A stretch of DNA of 64,000 nucleotides from Meghimatium bilineatum (GCA_034231615.1 CM067311.1:22696173-22760172); one strand, 5' to 3'; positions 46,939 to 57,359 are shown, numbered from the stretch's first letter. Program-made: numbers and translations. Notes: generated by a model not told the origin, from the letters alone.

Positions 46939-47692
46939 TCTGCCCAATCTAACATCTGACAGTGATGTTTCTTCTTTCTCTGCCCAATCTAACATCTGAC
47001 AGTGATGTTTCTTCTTTCTCTGCCCAATCTAACATCTGACAGTGATGTTTCTTCTTTCTCTGCCCAATCTAAGCTCTGACAGTGATGTTTCTTCTTTCTC
47101 TGCCCAATCTAACATCTGACAGTGATGTTTCTTCTTTCTCTGCCCAATCTAACATCTGACAGTGATGTTTCTTCTTTCTCTGCCCAATCTAACATCTGAC
47201 AGTGATGTTTCTTCTTTCTCTGCCCAATCTAAGCTCTGACAGTGATGTTTCTTCTTTCTCTGCCCAATCTAACATTTGACAGTGATGTTTCTTCTTTCTC
47301 TGCCCAATCTAACATCTGACAGTGATGTTTCTTCTTTCTCTGCCCAATCTAAGCTCTGACAGTGATGTTTCTTCTTTCTCTGCCCAATCTAACATTTGAC
47401 AGTGATGTTTCTTCTTTCTCTGCCCAATCTAACATCTGACAGTGATGTTTCTTCTTTCTCTGCCCAATCTAACATCTGACAGTGATGTTTCTTCTTTCTC
47501 TGCCCAATCTAACATCTGACAGTGATGTTTCTTCTTTCTCTGCCCAATCTAACATCTGACAGTGATGTTTCTTCTTTCTTTGCCCAATCTAACATCTGAC
47601 AGTGATGTTTCTTCTTTCTCTGCCCAATCTAACATCTGACAGTGATGTTTCTTCTTTCTCTGCCCAATCTAACATCTGACAGTGATGTTTCT
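46939..47692. repeat. 40-bp minisatellite, 19 copies
   Basis: The unit is TCTGCCCAATCTAACATCTG plus ACAGTGATGTTTCTTCTTTC. Most copies have AACATCTG; copies 4, 8 and 11 have AAGCTCTG and copies 9 and 12 have AACATTTG. Copies 8-10 and 11-13 are the same triplet, a small higher-order repeat. Homogeneity is otherwise near complete. Confidence 0.97.
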
Positions 47693-47979
47693 ATCCAGCG
47701 AATCAGAATATGATATAGAGAATCACACATACTAAATTCAGTTTCCATAAAGTTGTATTTGTATTCAATTGAATTATATTTATTTAACTTCCAATAACCC
47801 AGAGCTAGAAGGTGTTCAGATTTTGCCATATAAATGATCATGTGGCTCACACATGATGAACACGTGTTTGAGGTAACCGAAATCCGAATAGACCAGAAGC
47901 CGTGTTTTTAATATGGACACAAGGCATAAAATAGTCTTTAAGCAGACATGCAATGAATTTTAGCTGCTTAATGAAACTT

Positions 47980-48145
47980 TCAGGGAAAAAAAGAGCAAGG
48001 GGTGACCAAAAGAAACACTCAGAAGAACAATACTTAAAGAAAGTAAAACAACCAATATTCATATTATTCAAGAACTGCACAGAATAGCTTTGAACAGACA
48101 GAATTGGAGAGATCTGACCGATGCGCTAACTTCAGCGCAAAAAGG
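47980..48145 (+). pseudogene. LINE 3' coding end (family G)
   Basis: Short fragment reading RRTILKES, HIIQELHRIALNRQNWRDLT and DALTSAQKGK. This matches the tail of LINE proteins of the RGRPK.TWRRT...A.DR..WR..V.AL type. Related tail at 56,740-57,050. Confidence 0.55.
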
Positions 48146-48169
48146 AAAAATGAATGAATGAAACTTTGC

Positions 48170-48262
48170 ATTCAATTTCAAACTCCCGCTTGATCTCTCT
48201 TATAGCAGGACAATGGTCCTGTTAGATTTCCAGCAGGATGTAGTCAGAGAATGTAAATCTGT
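48170..48262 (-). mobile_element. Short (GAA)n SINE fragment
   Basis: Minus-strand partial copy: CAAACTCCCGCTTGATCTCT, GCAGGACAATGGTCCTG, TTTCCAGCAGGATGTAGTC. Both ends are missing. Confidence 0.65.
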
Positions 48263-48539
48263 CGCGTCCTGAATTCTTGATAGGTTGTTGACAAGGAAAA
48301 GAGAAGACAATTTGGTAACAAATGTTGACGTAAGCTATGGACAGAAACTAGCTGCTGCTAAGCTCTTTTCCGAAAGACGAAATGTGGGAAACGGTGATGG
48401 AGTTGACTAATCACTGGTAACACATAGGTCCTTACACACAGACATTAACGTCGATAAGTAACTTGCTAGACTTCATCATTCTCTTTCATGTTTCGCCTGT
48501 CTGTTTTTGTGCACTGTACCTTTATATTTTGAGATCAAT

Positions 48540-49380
48540 TAAGAATATGCCAGGCATTGACATAGGAGGACACAATATCAATTATCTATGCAGATGATAC
48601 TGTATTGATAGCAGAAAGCCAAGAACATCTCCAAGATCTATTAAACAGGACGGTGATAGAAAGTGAACAAAAAAGTTTTAGTTTAAACATAAAAAAGACA
48701 GAAACAATAATATCAGGAAATAGTATCCAACCAAATATCAAAATAGTATTAAATAAGAAAAACTTAAAGCAGGTGAATAGTTTCAAATATTTAGGAACAT
48801 TAATAACTTCAGATGGTAAATGCAAGACCGAAATTATAAGCAGAATAGGACAAGCAAAAGCTGCATTTCATAAAAAGAAAAATATTCTATGCAACAAGTT
48901 CATATCGATGTATTCTACAAAACGTGCCCTCAAATGCTACATTGAACCAGTGCTACTCTATGGAAGTGAAGCATAGACAATACATAAAACATCAAAAAAA
49001 AACATTGGAGGCAGCGGAGATGTGGTTTATTCGAAGAATGTTACTCATTCCTTGGACAGCAAAGATTACTATTATCTTAGAAGGATGGATATGAGAAGAT
49101 GCATTATTGATAATATAAGAAAAAGACAGTCAATATTTTATTTCGCACATAATGAGAAGAGGAGACATTGCGAATATAGTGACAACAGGAAAGATATAAG
49201 GGAAAAGATCACGGGAAAGACCTAGAGAAAAGATATTGGGCAGTTTGACTAAATGGCTTCGATTGACGACACCAACAGAGATGATGGCATATATGGGAGA
49301 TCGATGCACATGGAGAGATATGATCGCCAACGCCATTTGGCACGGCACTTGATGATGATGACATGTATTCGTGCTCAATA
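48540..49380 (+). pseudogene. LINE (family C), 3' third
   Basis: An open frame from 48,605 to 48,976 carries the RT thumb (IAESQEHLQDLLN, LNIKKTETIISG, FKYLGTLITSDGKCKTEI, SRIGQAKAAFHK, CYIEPVLLYGSEA). After a stop the protein continues in other frames (NIRKRQSIFYFAHNEKRR, then a tail with GDRCTWRDM-like text near 49,300) and ends near the GATGATGATGACATG repeat at 49,351. The catalytic YADD lies just outside (CADD-like text at 48,590). It is 5' truncated with several breaks. Confidence 0.8.
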
Positions 49381-49391
49381 TGAATAAATAA

Positions 49392-50290
49392 ACCCGTATC
49401 CCGTTAGAGTCGTAGGGGTACTACATTGGATGCTTCAATATATAGAGCCCTCCGGCGATTTCTATCTTCAACGATGCGGAAGAGTGAGGAAAAATATTTT
49501 GCTGTCCATTCCTTGATGTTGCCTGTCCATGTCTTCATTTGCCATCCTCTACTTCTTTCTCTTTCGACGGTTCACTGCAGTATTATTTTTGACAAGGAAT
49601 CATGTCTGCATACATGTCCAAACCATGCTAGTTTTCGTCGTTTCACTATTGAAAACAATGGATCTTGTACACATATCTCTATTTTATTTCTTGCGTACAA
49701 ATTTGTCTTATGTTCCGTATAGAAAATTCTTAGAATTCGTCTGTATCATTTGTACTCGAAAGCCTGTAATCGTATCTCCATGTCCACAGTGAGTGTCCAA
49801 CTCTCGCAACCATATAGCAAACAGAAAACACCAGTGATGTATACAGTTTGACTTTCACTCCAACACTGATGTTACTTTTTCAAATCACAGTTAGCCTTGA
49901 CATAGACGCTAAAGCCAATCTCCAGCCTTATTTTTAATTCTGCTTTGCATTTTTCATCGCTGCATATGCTGGATCCGATGTATTTGAAGGTGTTCGCCTC
50001 CTCAAGCTTATGTCCATTCGTCATGATGTTGGTATATTCTTCTGCGTCTCTGCTGTTAACCAAGATCCTGCTCTTTTCTGTGTTGATTTCCATTCCGTAC
50101 TGGATGGTAACTTTTTCCAACTTTGCTGTTAACTCTTGTAACTATTGTTCTGATCCAGCTATAAGATCAATGTCATCAGCGAAAGACAAGTTGCAAATAG
50201 GGCGACCTCCGATCCATATAGACGTGCTGTAGTCGTGTAGTGTCTCCTGTATGATGTACTCTATGTATATGTTGAAAAAATGCGTTGATA
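49392..50290 (-). pseudogene. LINE (family D), 3' third, minus strand
   Basis: Reading down from 50,232: PICNLSFADDIDLIAGSEQ (catalytic FADD kept), a stop, then an 82-codon frame with KVTIQYGMEINTEKSRILV and NTFKYIGSSICSDEKCKAE. Next come CESWTL, YTEHKTN, KRRKLAWFGHVCRHDSLSK and the final EASNVVPLRL near 49,430. The same 3' end recurs at 61,046-61,371. It meets family C tail to tail at about 49,385. Confidence 0.8.
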
Positions 50291-50689
50291 ACATAGTCAT
50301 TAGATAACATCAAGTGTGTATTTTAGAACAGACTAGTTGAGACTGTCACATGGATATATCTATTCGATTATAAAAGAGTGATTCTATATAATAATTTTAA
50401 ATTGTATGTGACGTTCTAATTTACTTCAGTATCAACAACACATTGAATCGTTCACTGTGTAGCTACAGTAGACCTAACGTGTCGCGTGAACACAGCACCA
50501 GTGGACTGCCCGAAGTGTGTTCTGGCTCCACGCTCGACAGCCTGTTAGGCAGTCATAAAGTAGGTGATGTCATGCTGATACTGTCTCAAAAAGCATACCG
50601 GTCTTGTCTAACCATCTACACGTAAAGTTTGATATTCAGCGAATTTACGCGTATGAAGTACGATAGTTTATCGGTCCACCGGGTAATGT
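50291..50689. other. Unassigned, possibly LINE leader
   Basis: No coding signal. The right part (from about 50,640) may belong to the 5' leader of the RTE-type LINE that follows. Confidence 0.4.
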
Positions 50690-51766
50690 AGGCGAACGAC
50701 AGCAACGCAGTGTGGACCACATCGGGCATAATGAGACACGTAGAAAACTATGGTCATTTACTGCATTGTACTTCACTTCCAGGTATCGATTCGTCTTGCC
50801 ACTGGTTTCAAATGAGGTCCGACAAGAGAGTGAAGTCGACGCTTTGCATATCTCCTCACTTTAATCAAAATCCCCAGTGCAATTCATTTTCATATCCACG
50901 AAAATTCACCCGACGGGAAAAGGTTTTCCCACTGACACTAGGAGCATGGAATGTACGCACACTCCTCGACAATGACTCTAACACAAATAGACCTATTCGA
51001 CGAACAGCCCTGATTGGGAGAAAGTTAGCAAGATACCATATTGACATATCAGCTCTGAGTGAAACGCGACTTGCTGAAGTGGGCCAACTTTGCAAAAGAG
51101 TTGACTGTTATACATTCTTTTGAGCAGAAGAGAAATTTAGGAAAGACGCGAAGAAGCAGTAGACTTCGCTATTAAAACAAAACTCGTTGGCAAACTAGCA
51201 GACTCACCAAAGGCAATAAATGATCACCTCATGACAGTAAAAGTCCCCCTGCTCTCTGGTAAAAAATACGCAACAATCATCAATGCATGTGCACTAACGC
51301 AGACACACCCAGAAGAAGTTAAAGATAAGTTCTATGATGAACTTCATGCAGCTATCACTGAAGTTTCAAAAGCTGAAAACCTCATACTACTTGGAGATTT
51401 CAATGCAAGGGCGGGTACAGATAATATCTCCTGGAATGGTGTAATATGGAAATATGGAGTGAATGCAACAGCAATGGACTTTGTCTTCTACAAATATGTG
51501 GCGAACATGACCTCCTCATTACCAACGCCATATTTCAACTACCAATCTGAAACCGGACCTCCTGGATTCACCCTCGATAAAAACACTGGCATCTAATAGA
51601 TATATAATTGTAAGAAGAAAGGACCGCCAAGATGTTCGAGTGACAAAATCCATGTGCGGTGCAGACTGCTGGACTGACCATCGTCTTATTATGTCAAAAC
51701 TAGCAATTCGCATCCAGTCTGCCAGACGCCCACAGGGAAGCAAAGCAAAGAAACATATAAACGTCA
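50690..51766 (+). mobile_element. RTE-type LINE (family E), 5' part with endonuclease
   Basis: A leader is followed by an APE-like endonuclease. It reads LTLGAWNVRTLLDN at 50,935, ISALSETRLAEVGQL (catalytic Glu kept), AIKTKLVGKLADSPKAI, ILLGDFNARAGTD near 51,395, and CGADCWTDHRLIMSKL near 51,660. Frame changes occur near 51,120-51,160 and 51,480-51,600. The protein text stops at KKHINV, where another LINE has inserted, and resumes at 55,838 as RKLSNVN. Element E is therefore the older host of the insertion. Confidence 0.85.
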
Positions 51767-51935
51767 CTCCATCGAGACCAGCACCGTGCAGAGGTGATGG
51801 GGCTTAGTTCAGCCATCAGGGGCTGGAAACTAAGACTGGTCGGGCAGTCCCACTCGAGCAGGACCATAGTCCTGCCCTAGTAAGCAGAGTGCTGAAGACG
51901 GAGGCATCCAGCCAAAAGGCGCACATATAATTAGG

Positions 51936-54380
51936 ATGCCACGCACAAAACACAATGGAAACATGTCTACATCTATAAATAGTTATGGTGCCTGCCCTGT
52001 GGCGGACGTTCAGGCAGGGACAGTGCCGGGCCCTATACCTCGAAAGGGCCCAACCTCAGTTACTGGAAGTCCTTCTCAATTGCCCCGAGGAGCCAGGAGG
52101 CAAGGGAATAGAGCTACTGGCCAAACAAACTTTAAACGACCAATAAAAATAATGCACTGGAATGCTGAGGGTGTCAACAGTAAAAGAGATGGATACAGCA
52201 AAAAATTGGAACTTGAAAATGTCCTCAGTGAAGAACAAGTTAATATATGCTGTATCCAAAAAACACACCTCAGCAGCGACATAGCCTTCAAAATCAGAGG
52301 CTACCAGTGCTACCGATCTGACCGAAAAGACAGGCGAAAGGGTGGAATTCTGACACTAGTTAAAAACAATATCAGCGCATGTCAGTTGGAAGTATACATG
52401 GACGGGGCAGAATACCAGATGCTCCACCTAAAAACAGACAGTGCAGAATTCCATCTCCTGAACTACTACTGCCCAAATGATAAACCATTGGCACTAAACA
52501 CAATTCCAGACAAAGAAAGGCTTATGGTGTGTGGTGACTTCAACAGCCACTCTCAGAGCTGGGGCTATGATCATATCGACAAGAGAGGTGAGGAACTTGA
52601 GAGCTGGCAGGATGAAAATAATCTCATTCTTATTAACCAGCCAGCAGACTCACCAACCTTCTACTCGAGAGCATGGCACACCACCTCTACACCAGACCTG
52701 GCATTCCACTCACCAGGCTTGGAATGGAACATCACACGTGTTGTTGGAAAGCAGCTTGGAGGTAGTGACCACAGACCAGTATTTCTGGAAATCCACAATG
52801 AATTTACCAAGGACAGCAGCACGCTCACTAGGTGGAACTATAAAAGGGCAGACTGGAAAATGTACCAGCATTTAACCAGTGTTCTAGCTAAGGACATGAA
52901 CTTGGACAAAGACATCAATAGAGCAGTGAGTGAATTTAATAGATGTATACTACATGCTGCTAGTAAAACCATACCCAGGGAGGCACGCAAAAACTACAAA
53001 CCCTACTGGAATGATGAACTGGAAAAGCTGCAAAATGAGATGGAAATATCTAGACAGCAGGCTGAGAACAGACCTAGCCAAGAACATCACAACAAATATC
53101 AGCAAACAAAGGCTAAATTTCAAAGAGCCAAGTTACAAGCCAGACGGAGCAGCTGGAAAGAAAAAACAGAGTCGCTGAACCTAGAAAGAGATACTAGGAA
53201 ATTATGGAAACTTGTAAAACAACTAAATGATGAAGGTACAGGGAGAAATACCAGGATCACACTTTATAAAGATAGAAACATTTTAACAGGTAAACATGCA
53301 GCTGATTACTTTGCAGATTCCTTTGCAGAAGACAATAACGTCAAAGTCAGCCCAGACAAACAACAGGAGGTTCGAGAGAACCAGCAAAACATTGGACAAG
53401 GCGAACCTATACCTGAAGTCATGGAGGCACCAATCACAATGAGAGAACTGGAGCATGCAATATCCAAATTGAAAATGAAAAAGTCCCCTGGAGCTGATGG
53501 AGTGTCCAATGAAATGATTAGAAACCTGGGAATTGCAGCAAGAGCAAAGCTACTGCAGATCTTTAACACAAGCTGGTCCACATGTAATGTACCACAGGCG
53601 TGGAGAGAAGCAATAATGATACCACTCCTAAAATCAGGAAAAGATGGCAACACAGTCTCCAACTACAGGCCCATCAGCCTCACAAGCTGTCTATGTAAAA
53701 CAGTGGAACGCATTATCAATCTTAGGATGCAGTGGTACCTTGAAAGTGAAAACCTTCTGGTATCACAGCAAGCAGGTTTCAGACAGTGCTACTCTACTGA
53801 AGATCAGGCAACCTACCTCTCCCAAGAGATTGAGGATGCTTTCCAAGAAAAGAAACTGGTACTAGCAGCATGGATAGACCTCAGGAAAGCATTTGATAAG
53901 GTCTGGAAAGAAGGGCTCCTAAAGAAATTGCGAAATTGCAGGGTTAGCTCAAGAATGTACAAATGGGTAAAAGCATACCTGCATAATAGAAGAGCCAGGG
54001 TACAATTAGATGGTCGCAAGAGCAAGAAAGTTCTACTGCGTCATGGAGTCCCCCAGGGAGGAGTCCTGTCACCCACACTTTTCTTGGTTTACATCAATGA
54101 CCTAGTTGCTGAACTACCACACGGGATCAAAGTGGCAATGTATGCTGATGACCTGGTGATCTGGTGCACGGAAGAACATGCAACAGTGGCCACTAAACAA
54201 ATACAAAGAGCTATCGATGCCCTAACCTTATGGGCAAATAGATGGTGCGTCAGTATTGACACAGATAAGTGCAGCACCAGTCTTTACTCTCTCACCAAAA
54301 CAAAAAGCTGGTCATATCAAGATAGATGGAGATCTCTTGAAAGAAGACAAACAACCCACATACCTCGGAGTTACTTTTGA
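51936..54380 (+). CDS. LINE polyprotein, N-terminal frame: endonuclease and reverse transcriptase
   Basis: An 814-codon frame from the first ATG after the leader. Residues 1-70 are a Pro- and Gly-rich leader. The APE endonuclease follows with MHWNAEG at 73-79, GDFNSH at 200-205 and SDHRP at 277-281. The catalytic Glu of the usual IQETHL reads Lys at 109 (CIQKTHL), which needs one G-to-A change and should abolish nicking. The reverse transcriptase shows KSPGADGVSNEMI, YRPISLTSCLCKTVERI, AGFRQCYSTEDQ, WIDLRKAFDKVW, GVPQGGVLSPTLF and YADD at 736-739. The family's own text leaves this frame near 54,285 (CSTSLYSLT), so the last 30 or so codons are out of frame. Likely nuclear, target-primed reverse transcription. 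Confidence 0.9.
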   Translation: MPRTKHNGNMSTSINSYGACPVADVQAGTVPGPIPRKGPTSVTGSPSQLPRGARRQGNRATGQTNFKRPIKIMHWNAEGVNSKRDGYSKKLELENVLSEEQVNICCIQKTHLSSDIAFKIRGYQCYRSDRKDRRKGGILTLVKNNISACQLEVYMDGAEYQMLHLKTDSAEFHLLNYYCPNDKPLALNTIPDKERLMVCGDFNSHSQSWGYDHIDKRGEELESWQDENNLILINQPADSPTFYSRAWHTTSTPDLAFHSPGLEWNITRVVGKQLGGSDHRPVFLEIHNEFTKDSSTLTRWNYKRADWKMYQHLTSVLAKDMNLDKDINRAVSEFNRCILHAASKTIPREARKNYKPYWNDELEKLQNEMEISRQQAENRPSQEHHNKYQQTKAKFQRAKLQARRSSWKEKTESLNLERDTRKLWKLVKQLNDEGTGRNTRITLYKDRNILTGKHAADYFADSFAEDNNVKVSPDKQQEVRENQQNIGQGEPIPEVMEAPITMRELEHAISKLKMKKSPGADGVSNEMIRNLGIAARAKLLQIFNTSWSTCNVPQAWREAIMIPLLKSGKDGNTVSNYRPISLTSCLCKTVERIINLRMQWYLESENLLVSQQAGFRQCYSTEDQATYLSQEIEDAFQEKKLVLAAWIDLRKAFDKVWKEGLLKKLRNCRVSSRMYKWVKAYLHNRRARVQLDGRKSKKVLLRHGVPQGGVLSPTLFLVYINDLVAELPHGIKVAMYADDLVIWCTEEHATVATKQIQRAIDALTLWANRWCVSIDTDKCSTSLYSLTKTKSWSYQDRWRSLERRQTTHIPRSYF

Positions 54381-55497
54381 TGATAAACTGACATGGAAGC
54401 ATCACATAAACAAAGCAACAACAAAAGCCAGGAGGAAGTTAGCTATCCTGAGAAAACTAAGTGGAACCACATGGGGAGCCAGTGGAAATATACTCAGTAA
54501 AGTTTACCAGCAAGGCATAAGACCACACCTGGAATATGGTTCAGCTGCGTGGTGTCCTGCATCAAACACCACATTACAAGATCTAGATAAAGTGCAAAAC
54601 CAGGCACTTAGAATAATTTTGGGAGCAATGAAATCAACACCAATAGCAGAGATGCAGAAAATGGGAAGAATGCAAACACTTGGCGAACGCAGAGACACAA
54701 AAGTACTAACTCAAGCAGAAAAGTTTCAGTGTATGCCAAGTCATCCAATGAAGGAAAGATTCCAAAATCTAGCAATGGGGCGACTGAAAAGGAGCAGCTT
54801 TATCCACCAAGCTAAACGACTCCGTAGACAACTTACAGACCTACCTGAAGTTGACAGCCACTTAACGTCTGTACCAGAACAAACCCCATGGAGTGAAAGA
54901 CATGGAATGCCAATATACATTCAGACCCATGTGAAAGGAATACTAAGCGAGGACGAACAGAACAGTGTGCAGCGAATGACAGTCACCCTCAGTTTCCTGG
55001 ATGAGGAATATCCACAAGATATATGGGTCAGAGTGTACACAGATGGGTCAGCACAGAATGCTGTGAGGAATGGAGGTGCAGGTGTATATATAGAATATCC
55101 ACACAAGCCTAGAGATACAATCAGAACACCGACAGGAAAATTCTGCAATAATTATGATGCAGAAATCCAGGCAATTAGTGTGGCAGCTAAAAAACTGCTG
55201 AACTCCAACTCTGGCCTACAGCCTGTGGTATTCCTGACAGATGCAAGGTCAGTACTTCAAGCTCTCCAGTCTGGAAAACTAACAGACTTGAAAAAACTAC
55301 TTAGCGAATTGTCTTACCAGTATAGGGTAACCATGCAGTGGATACCCTCTCACTGTGGAATACCAGGAAATGAAAAAGCAGACCAACTGGCTAAGGAAGG
55401 TGCTGCCGAAGACCAACCAGATATACCAATCACCTACCATCAGAAAAAAACAGATGATAAAGTCAATAAGAAAGCCACAAACACCAACACAAGATGA
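54256..55497 (+). CDS. LINE polyprotein, second frame: RT thumb and RNase H
   Basis: Continuation of the same protein in another frame; family text starts at FTLSPKQKAG near 54,287, not at the ATG. It contains the thumb (ATYLGVTF-type block YLGVTFDDKLTWKHHI, RPHLEYGSAAW, VQNQALRIILGAM) and an RNase H domain with catalytic residues in place: VYTDGSAQN, NNYDAEIQAI, VVFLTDARSVL and PSHCGIPGNEKADQLA. RNase H places it with I-clade LINEs. The frame is lost again at a run of seven A near 55,443, after which the text is not family-like. One indel separates it from the frame before and one from the frame after. Confidence 0.88.
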   Translation: MTQISAAPVFTLSPKQKAGHIKIDGDLLKEDKQPTYLGVTFDDKLTWKHHINKATTKARRKLAILRKLSGTTWGASGNILSKVYQQGIRPHLEYGSAAWCPASNTTLQDLDKVQNQALRIILGAMKSTPIAEMQKMGRMQTLGERRDTKVLTQAEKFQCMPSHPMKERFQNLAMGRLKRSSFIHQAKRLRRQLTDLPEVDSHLTSVPEQTPWSERHGMPIYIQTHVKGILSEDEQNSVQRMTVTLSFLDEEYPQDIWVRVYTDGSAQNAVRNGGAGVYIEYPHKPRDTIRTPTGKFCNNYDAEIQAISVAAKKLLNSNSGLQPVVFLTDARSVLQALQSGKLTDLKKLLSELSYQYRVTMQWIPSHCGIPGNEKADQLAKEGAAEDQPDIPITYHQKKTDDKVNKKATNTNTR

Positions 55498-55789
55498 CTA
55501 TCACATTATGAACAGATCAGAACAAGTTATAATTCTACGTCTCAGAACAGGACACAACCGACTCCGCAGTCACATGTATACAAAGTTCAAGATTGGCAAC
55601 ACGGCCATGTGTACATGTGGACAGGCAGCACAGAGTGCCAAACATATACTTCAAGAGTGTTCTGAGCATGAAACGCTGAGGCAGACATATTGGCCAGAGG
55701 AAACAACACTGGAATCAAAGCTCTATGGGACACTGTATGATCTACAAAAGACAGTGAGTTTTATTAAGGAGACAGAATTACAGATATAG
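55443..55789 (+). CDS. LINE polyprotein, C-terminal frame with Cys/His motif
   Basis: Last part of the protein in a third frame, from about 55,443 to the stop before 55,790. It reads DDYHIMNRSEQVIILRLRTG, then a zinc-knuckle-like CTCGQAAQSAKHILQEC and the end TVSFIKETELQI, matching the conserved C-terminus of this family. The ATG at 55,355 that opens the frame is internal. Confidence 0.85.
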
Positions 55790-55837
55790 ACATGTTTCAA
55801 GTGAACGAAAGAAGAAGAAGAAGAAATATAAACGTCA

Positions 55838-56481
55838 GAAAGCTTTCAAATGTAAACACACAACAGTCCCTAGCCTCTACTCTAGATGAATGTCTGAAAT
55901 CTGCACAACTAGAGCAAGATGTAGATACGAACTGGTCATATCTGAGCAAGCAAATTTACGACACTGCTACGGAAGAACTAGATCAAGGAAAAAGAGGACT
56001 GCAAAAAAGGATGAAAATAATAATACAATTAAAGAAATGATGGCTGACAAACACCACCTTCTCAAAGAATACTTAAGTAATCCAAAATCAACGTTTAAAA
56101 AAGAAGCACTCAATTGCAAACGGGAAATAATACCACATAATCTAAGCCATATTAGGGACTCATGGTTGAGTAAGAAAGCAGATGAGATACAAAGATATGC
56201 AGACACCAACGATTTGAGAAACTTCTATGATGCACTTAAAAGGTTATATGGTTCAACTTCGTCAGGATCTTTTCCACTTCTCAATGAAAATAAAACACAA
56301 TTAATCGTAGAGAAAGATAAAATTTTGCAGCGCTAGGTAAAACACTTTGAGCACATTTTGAATAACCAGTCATCAATAAACGAAGAGGCTATCAACCGAC
56401 AACTGCAGACTCCTCTCGATAAAATGCTAGGTGAAATCCCTACTTTAGAGGAAACTCGTAAAGCAATTCATCAGCTTTCTA
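55838..56481 (+). pseudogene. RTE-type LINE (family E), continuation after the nested LINE
   Basis: Resumes exactly after the target duplication with RKLSNVNTQQSL. It then reads NLSHIRDSWLSKKADEIQRY, LYGSTSSGSFPLL, EEAINRQLQTPLDKM and IPTLEETRKAIHQLSS. This covers the linker up to the first RT fingers, as in 23,290-22,740 on the minus strand. The RT core is missing: at about 56,482 the text changes to the tail of a different LINE. Confidence 0.85.
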
Positions 56482-56700
56482 GTGAACATATAAAGAGACA
56501 TACTGGTTTGGAAAGATTAATCATGGAGGAGAAAGTTCCAGGTAAGAGAACAAGAGGCAGACAAAGACTACGATGAACACAGGACATCGAAGACCTTCTG
56601 AACATGACACTAGAAGAAACTGCGCTGCTTGTACAGAACCGTGAGGCTTACAGAATGACAGCGAAGACAACGTTTTGCAAAAGACACGTCATACCGGGAG
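56482..56700 (+). pseudogene. Foreign LINE tail fused to family E
   Basis: From EHIKRHTGLERLIMEEKVPG through KRTRGRQRLR and TQDIEDLLNMTLEE the text is the C-terminal end of a family F-like LINE. It joins family E in frame without visible spacer. Either recombination or template switching between LINEs could explain it. Confidence 0.65.
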
Positions 56701-56713
56701 AGAGAGAGAGAGA
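56698..56713. repeat. (GA)n microsatellite
   Basis: Eight GA units at the end of the fused LINE tail. Confidence 0.9.
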
Positions 56714-56739
56714 GAAGACGCTAAAATATTGGTTGTGAA

Positions 56740-57050
56740 GAATTCAAGTCAAACATTCAAGTAAGAGAAGACACCAAACAGCAATATGTTTCTACAAGAA
56801 CAATAAGAAAATGATGGACTTATATCCGACATGTACTTAGAATGAGTTAAAACAGACTGCCACTACAAACATTAAAATGGGTACCAGATGGAAAAAGTAA
56901 AAGAGGAAGACCAAAAAAGACTTCACAGAACAACCATAAAAGAGGGTATGACTATGTCTCAACAATATACAAGAATTAAACACAGTAGCATTACATCGCT
57001 CAAACGGGAGAGCTCTAGTTTATGTCCTATGTACCGTGTTCGGCGCTGAA
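56740..57050 (+). pseudogene. LINE 3' coding end (family G)
   Basis: Reads WTYIRHVLRMS, NRLPLQTLKWVPDGKSKRG, RPKKTSQNN and, in another frame, a tail ending ALKEHI. This is typical of LINE C-termini with a GHVLRM...ALRW.PEG.RKRGRP.TTWRRT pattern. Broken. Confidence 0.7.
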
Positions 57051-57059
57051 GGAACATAT

Positions 57060-57285
57060 ATAGAAAGATTATTCTTTATATCCACATCCCAAGGGCATCA
57101 GTTCTGTCTTATAATTATGTGTTTATTGCCCATGTTTCTGAGCCATACATTAATATAAACTAGATGCAACATTTTATAATTCTCATTTCTAGCTTGTTTG
57201 TAATTTGTCTAGATGTTAATATTTTCCCAATTTCATTGAAAATATATTTAGCCACTCCTAAGCGATAGTAGCGACGAGACCTTTA
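57060..57285 (-). pseudogene. LINE RT thumb fragment, minus strand
   Basis: Minus-strand text GVAKYIFNEIGKILTSRQIT, MRIIKC, MYGSETWAINT and RTDALGMWI matches the thumb region of LINEs (family forms ...YGSETWTINT.LQDRIDALEMW). Broken and short. Confidence 0.6.
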
Positions 57286-57359
57286 TCAATAAACGAAAAC
57301 ACACAATAACAAAAACTTATGTACAAAGATATTTATAACAATGTATCCATGTACATAGG

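Larger units (their letters stand above)
51767..55825 (+). mobile_element. Young I-type LINE, essentially full length
   Basis: 4,059 bp, starting CTCCATCGAGACCAGCACC and ending in a GAA repeat. Flanked by ATATAAACGTCA at 51,755-51,766 and 55,826-55,837, an exact 12-bp target duplication. Removing the element and one duplication rejoins the reading frame of the RTE-type LINE. It has a 169-bp leader, a single protein (endonuclease, reverse transcriptase, RNase H, terminal Cys/His motif) and a short 3' end. Only two frame changes and one changed catalytic residue are seen, so this is the youngest LINE in the window. Confidence 0.93.

Noticed and set aside
46939-47692. CRISPR-like regular array
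   Set aside because: Units are contiguous with no variable spacers, and the setting is eukaryotic; it is a minisatellite.
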